A DNA stretch of 8,749 bases from Spirochaetia bacterium UBA5550 (GTDB lineage: Bacteria; Spirochaetota; UBA4802; UBA5550), in contig DINC01000391.1 of NCBI GenBank assembly GCA_002425885.1, forward strand, positions 241-8,989, in the 5' to 3' direction. Below are positions 5,863 through 8,749 of this stretch, piece after piece. Within the stretch, counting starts at the first letter, position 1. Every line of letters begins with the position of its first letter. The position numbers and the translations under genes were made by a program. The notes beneath the pieces were generated by a model. That model made no database searches. It had not been told where the DNA came from and was given only the letters and a program-made list of their open reading frames with translations.

Positions 5863-7353
5863 ATGAACACGATAATCCGTCAGAGGAACAGGAAAGAACC
5901 GGGCATTAACTACAGCAAAATAGAGAAACAGAGCTTTAATGAGAAGATGCATGTTCTTCTGGACCTCTTTATTGTTGCCGGAGCGTTTATATCTGCTTAC
6001 TGGATCAAAAGATCCCTCCTCCCGGGGAGCCTGGGTGGACTCAGCACATTACCTAATTATTACCTCATGCTGGCCCAGGTATCTGTTACATGGCTTATAG
6101 CTGAGAAGATTTTCACACCGAACAGAAATTTCTACAGGCAGACAGTTTTTTCAATCATAAAAGACCTGGTTAAGATGATCGTAGCTGTAGCTGTGCTCCT
6201 TATGGTTACAGACTTCATGTTTAAAATAGACACAAGCCGTTTACTCCTTTTTCTCTTTTCAGGGCTTGCTTTCACATTCCTCTTCACAAGCAAAAGTGCA
6301 ATTCTCTACATGTACAGAAAGCACTTTGAGAAGGATTCCAACAGGATGAATGTTCTCATAATAGGCACAAAGGGGAGAGCTAAACAGGTAATAGAGCATA
6401 TCAATAAAAACAAAAAGCATTATAAAATTATCGGCTGCCTTGATACAGACAGTGAACTCACAGGTTCAGAGGTAATAAAAGATATTAAAAATATCGGTAC
6501 AATTGAAGATATAAAAACCATTACACTGCACAATACAGTTGATGAAGTGATATTCGCAATGCCCCTTAAAAAGATTGAGGGTGTGGATATTTACATACTC
6601 CTCCTTGAGATGCTTGGCATACATGTAAGGATTATCCCTGACTGGTATATCAATTCAACAGCGTTTCAGCCCGGTATTTCAACAGTATCTTATGACGACT
6701 TCAGGGGCTTCCCTACAATGCTCCTTTCAGCCAATAACCATAACCAGGTAAACAGACTGTTTAAAAATGTTATAGATATATCAGCAGCAGCAGTGCTCCT
6801 TACACTCCTTATGCCATTCTTTGCAATCACAGCGCTCCTTATAAAAATATTCTCACCCCATGGCCCTGTATTCTTTAAACAGGAGAGAATGGGGCTTAGC
6901 GGCAGAAAGTTTTCAATCTGCAAATTCAGGACAATGGTACCTGACGCAGAGGACAGGCTTGCGGAGCTTAAACTGATGAATGAGGCAGACGGCCCTGCTT
7001 TTAAAATCTCGAATGACCCCCGAATTATTCCGTACATCGGGAAGTTTCTCCGCAAAACAAGTTTAGACGAGCTGCCGCAGCTTATAAATGTACTGCGCGG
7101 AGAGATGAGCCTTGTTGGGCCGCGCCCGCCGCTCCCGGCAGAGGTGGAACAGTATGACCTCTGGCAGAGGAGAAGGCTTTCAATGAAGCCGGGGCTCACA
7201 TGTATCTGGCAGATAAAACCAAACCGGAATGATCTCTCATTCAATGAATGGATGAGCCTTGATCTGAACTACATAGACAACTGGTCCCTGGGGCTGGACT
7301 TCTCAATACTTGCGCGCACAGCCCTTGTAGTTCTGGGGGCACAGGGGAGATAA
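5863..7353 (+). CDS. Exopolysaccharide polyprenyl glycosylphosphotransferase (WbaP/WcaJ type)
   Basis: A 496-aa inner-membrane enzyme. The family transfers a sugar-1-phosphate from a nucleotide sugar to undecaprenyl phosphate, the first step of building a lipid-linked surface polysaccharide. The N-terminal half holds four likely membrane helices (about 29-48, 64-82, 101-119, 126-147). A cytoplasmic Rossmann-like domain follows (about 160-280, opening MNVLIIGTKGRAKQ). A further membrane/re-entrant helix (about 300-330) leads into the catalytic bacterial sugar-transferase domain. That domain shows FFKQERMGLSGRKF (337-350), KFRTM (354-358), SNDPRI (383-388), the catalytic pair Asp402-Glu403 in SLDELPQ, LVGPRPP (417-423) and KPGLTCIWQI (442-451). 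Length and layout are those of full-length family members, and all key motifs are intact. The sugar donor cannot be read from the sequence. It has its own promoter and is followed after 4 bp by the MORN lipoprotein gene. No flippase, polymerase or other glycosyltransferase gene is in the window. Confidence 0.95.
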   Translation: MNTIIRQRNRKEPGINYSKIEKQSFNEKMHVLLDLFIVAGAFISAYWIKRSLLPGSLGGLSTLPNYYLMLAQVSVTWLIAEKIFTPNRNFYRQTVFSIIKDLVKMIVAVAVLLMVTDFMFKIDTSRLLLFLFSGLAFTFLFTSKSAILYMYRKHFEKDSNRMNVLIIGTKGRAKQVIEHINKNKKHYKIIGCLDTDSELTGSEVIKDIKNIGTIEDIKTITLHNTVDEVIFAMPLKKIEGVDIYILLLEMLGIHVRIIPDWYINSTAFQPGISTVSYDDFRGFPTMLLSANNHNQVNRLFKNVIDISAAAVLLTLLMPFFAITALLIKIFSPHGPVFFKQERMGLSGRKFSICKFRTMVPDAEDRLAELKLMNEADGPAFKISNDPRIIPYIGKFLRKTSLDELPQLINVLRGEMSLVGPRPPLPAEVEQYDLWQRRRLSMKPGLTCIWQIKPNRNDLSFNEWMSLDLNYIDNWSLGLDFSILARTALVVLGAQGR

Positions 7354-7360
7354 CACAATG
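7343..7360 (+). promoter_or_regulatory. Ribosome binding site of the MORN gene embedded in the upstream gene's end
   Basis: AGGGGAG at 7343-7349 overlaps the last codons of the glycosylphosphotransferase and lies 8 nt before the ATG at 7358. The upstream TAA is at 7351-7353, so a ribosome finishing the first gene would cover this start. This supports the chosen start and translational coupling. Confidence 0.75.
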
Positions 7361-8686
7361 CAGCTCCGCTTTATTATACCCTTTCTCATTGCAACACTCC
7401 TCCTGACGTCATGCACAGGCCGGTATATCGGCGAATATGACGGAGGGAGGATGCACGGCAAAGGCTACCTGATATACAGCAACGGTAACAAATACTGGGG
7501 ACAGTTCAGCCATGACAAGCGTCATGGCTACGGTGTTTTTATATTAGGCAAGGGATCTAAATGGGCAGGGAACAAATACGCCGGACAATGGAAAGATGAC
7601 ATGCGCCACGGTGACGGTACATACACCTTTGCTGATGGTACGGAATACACGGGTAAATGGGAGTTCAACGTGATGCACGGCCCGGGTACAATGAAGTATT
7701 ACAATGGTGCGGTTTTTGCCGGGGAGTGGCGTAACGGATGGAAGTATAAAGGGAAATATACCTTAGGGAAAGATACCCAGTGGGCCGGGAACAGTTATGA
7801 CGGTGAATGGAAGAACGACAAGATGCACGGCTTTGGTGTTTATAAATATTCCAACGGCAACCTCTACACCGGCCAGTGGAAAGATGACAGGATGAACGGC
7901 ACAGGTACCCTGAAATACGCCAATGGCGATGTGTACACAGGGGAGTGGAAGAATGACAAAATGGAAGGTGATGGCGCCTATACATACAAAAACGGCAGAA
8001 AGTATATAGGCCAGTGGCGCAATGATGATATGAACGGTACCGGAACCATGACCTGGCCCAATGGCGACAGGTACACAGGTGAATGGAAAGAGGGCCTTAT
8101 GCATGGCAAAGGTGAATTCGCAAGCGCAAAGGGTAAAAGCGAAACAGGGACATGGGACAACGGGGTTCGGGTTGATTCAATCCTTATTGCAAAAGACAGC
8201 GACTCGAAAAAATTAGATGACGGGATTCATGAATTCAAATTTGAAAACGGCGATGTTTATAAAGGTCAGTGGAGAGACGGCAGAATGCACGGCACAGGTG
8301 TAATGATATACGCCTCCAGTGACACCTATACAGGGGAATGGAGAAAAGGGAAAAAGAACGGAAACGGAACATATATTATCGGTAAAAAGTCCAGATGGGC
8401 AGGGAACAGGTACACAGGTCAATGGAAAGAGGATAAGATGCACGGCTTCGGCACATACTACTTCTCAAGCGGCAACAGATATGAGGGTGAGTGGGCAAAT
8501 GACAACCAGAACGGCCAGGGGATTCTCTACTACGCAAACAATGACAGGTATGAAGGTGAATGGAGAAACGGAGACAGGCACGGGAAAGGTTCTTACTATC
8601 ATTACCTGAATGGTAAGGTTGATACAGGTAAGTGGGAGTATGATATGTATGCTGCGGATAGTAAGGGGGGGGAGAGTGCGAATTGA
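7358..8686 (+). CDS. MORN-repeat lipoprotein
   Basis: A 442-aa envelope lipoprotein made almost wholly of MORN repeats. The signal peptide ends in LTSC with the acylated Cys at residue 19. Thr at +2 suggests export to the outer membrane under enterobacterial rules. From residue 23 to 419 I count about 15 MORN units of about 23 residues with the pattern YxGxWxxxxxHGxGxxxxxxG, for example KYAGQWKDDMRHGDG (73-87) and RYTGQWKEDKMHGFG (351-365). Three units are lengthened to 27-28 residues by a GKxxxWAGN insert ending at residues 72, 145 and 350. A degenerate unit and a polar linker (about 261-297) split the array into a block of 10 and a block of 5. MORN arrays form elongated beta-sheet rods that bind proteins or lipids; the exact role here is unknown. 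The gene is 4 bp downstream of the glycosylphosphotransferase, suggesting a link to surface polysaccharide (inference). No clear terminator follows. Confidence 0.93.
   Translation: MQLRFIIPFLIATLLLTSCTGRYIGEYDGGRMHGKGYLIYSNGNKYWGQFSHDKRHGYGVFILGKGSKWAGNKYAGQWKDDMRHGDGTYTFADGTEYTGKWEFNVMHGPGTMKYYNGAVFAGEWRNGWKYKGKYTLGKDTQWAGNSYDGEWKNDKMHGFGVYKYSNGNLYTGQWKDDRMNGTGTLKYANGDVYTGEWKNDKMEGDGAYTYKNGRKYIGQWRNDDMNGTGTMTWPNGDRYTGEWKEGLMHGKGEFASAKGKSETGTWDNGVRVDSILIAKDSDSKKLDDGIHEFKFENGDVYKGQWRDGRMHGTGVMIYASSDTYTGEWRKGKKNGNGTYIIGKKSRWAGNRYTGQWKEDKMHGFGTYYFSSGNRYEGEWANDNQNGQGILYYANNDRYEGEWRNGDRHGKGSYYHYLNGKVDTGKWEYDMYAADSKGGESAN
7424..8614 (+). repeat. MORN repeat array (coding, about 69-bp units)
   Basis: The DNA encoding residues 23-419 is a diverged tandem array with a basic period of about 69 bp, lengthened to about 81-84 bp in the three units carrying the WAGN insert. 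The units share protein motifs more than DNA. Short identities remain, such as AAGATGCACGGCTT in two units (about 7819 and 8437). Spurious long open frames on the opposite strand reflect this periodicity. Confidence 0.8.
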
Positions 8687-8749
8687 TGTGTTAGACTTAT
8701 TGCAAATATATTGTTTCATTTATAAATTTGGTTTCTAATAATTCTAAAA
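8687..8749. other. AT-rich tail downstream of the MORN gene
   Basis: The final 63 bp are strongly AT-rich. No GC-rich hairpin with a U-tract, promoter or gene start can be supported here. The operon may continue or terminate beyond the window. Confidence 0.4.

Noticed and set aside
7665..8719. Several long open frames on the minus strand opposite the MORN gene
   Set aside because: They are produced by the periodic codon pattern of the repeat array. Their proteins are repetitive in Ile/Pro/Val or Cys/His/Arg with no known domain, while the plus-strand frame is clearly a MORN lipoprotein.
8687..8749. Terminator after the MORN gene
   Set aside because: There are only weak AT-rich dyads and no stable stem followed by a U-run.

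Overview
The window is a stretch of chromosome from a diderm (Gram-negative-type) bacterium. Two proteins carry outer-membrane-style lipoboxes, one looks like an outer-membrane beta-barrel, and one is a polyprenyl-phosphate sugar transferase of the envelope polysaccharide pathway. Base composition is moderate, with frequent ATA (Ile) and AGG/AGA (Arg) codons. That would fit several phyla, such as spirochaetes, deltaproteobacterial lineages or Deferribacteres-like groups. The sequence alone does not settle the taxonomy.

Layout. (1) 102-4219, + strand: a bacterial lipocalin lipoprotein (blc-like), a two-domain SDR/DUF2867 protein, and a membrane hybrid histidine kinase (Cache-like sensor, PAS, HisKA/HATPase, receiver). 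The last two genes overlap by 11 bp, and the first gap is 52 bp, so this is a likely operon. (2) 4220-4490: convergent intergenic region holding a long palindromic repeat, copy 1. (3) 4491-5422, - strand: a small unrecognised 68-aa protein and a probable outer-membrane beta-barrel protein. (4) 5423-5862: divergent intergenic region holding copy 2 of the same repeat in the same orientation, followed by a sigma70-type promoter. (5) 5863-8686, + strand: a polyprenyl glycosylphosphotransferase and, 4 bp downstream, a lipoprotein built of about 15 MORN repeats. The Shine-Dalgarno of the second gene lies inside the end of the first.

How the genes may work together (inference): the theme is the cell envelope. 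The left operon pairs a lipid-binding outer-membrane lipoprotein and a putative NAD(P)-dependent enzyme with a sensor kinase. The right pair links initiation of a lipid-linked surface glycan to an envelope-anchored MORN protein.

The most unusual structural signal is the pair of about 105-bp, REPIN-like elements (core identity about 97% outside two small indels). They have 26-bp inverted arms that are each self-palindromic, and they bracket the minus-strand gene pair as direct copies. No complete insertion sequence, CRISPR array, tRNA or rRNA was seen, and no gene looks broken. I found no convincing entirely new multi-gene system. The best candidates for a second look are the repeat pair, the solo 68-aa protein and the glycosyltransferase-MORN lipoprotein coupling.
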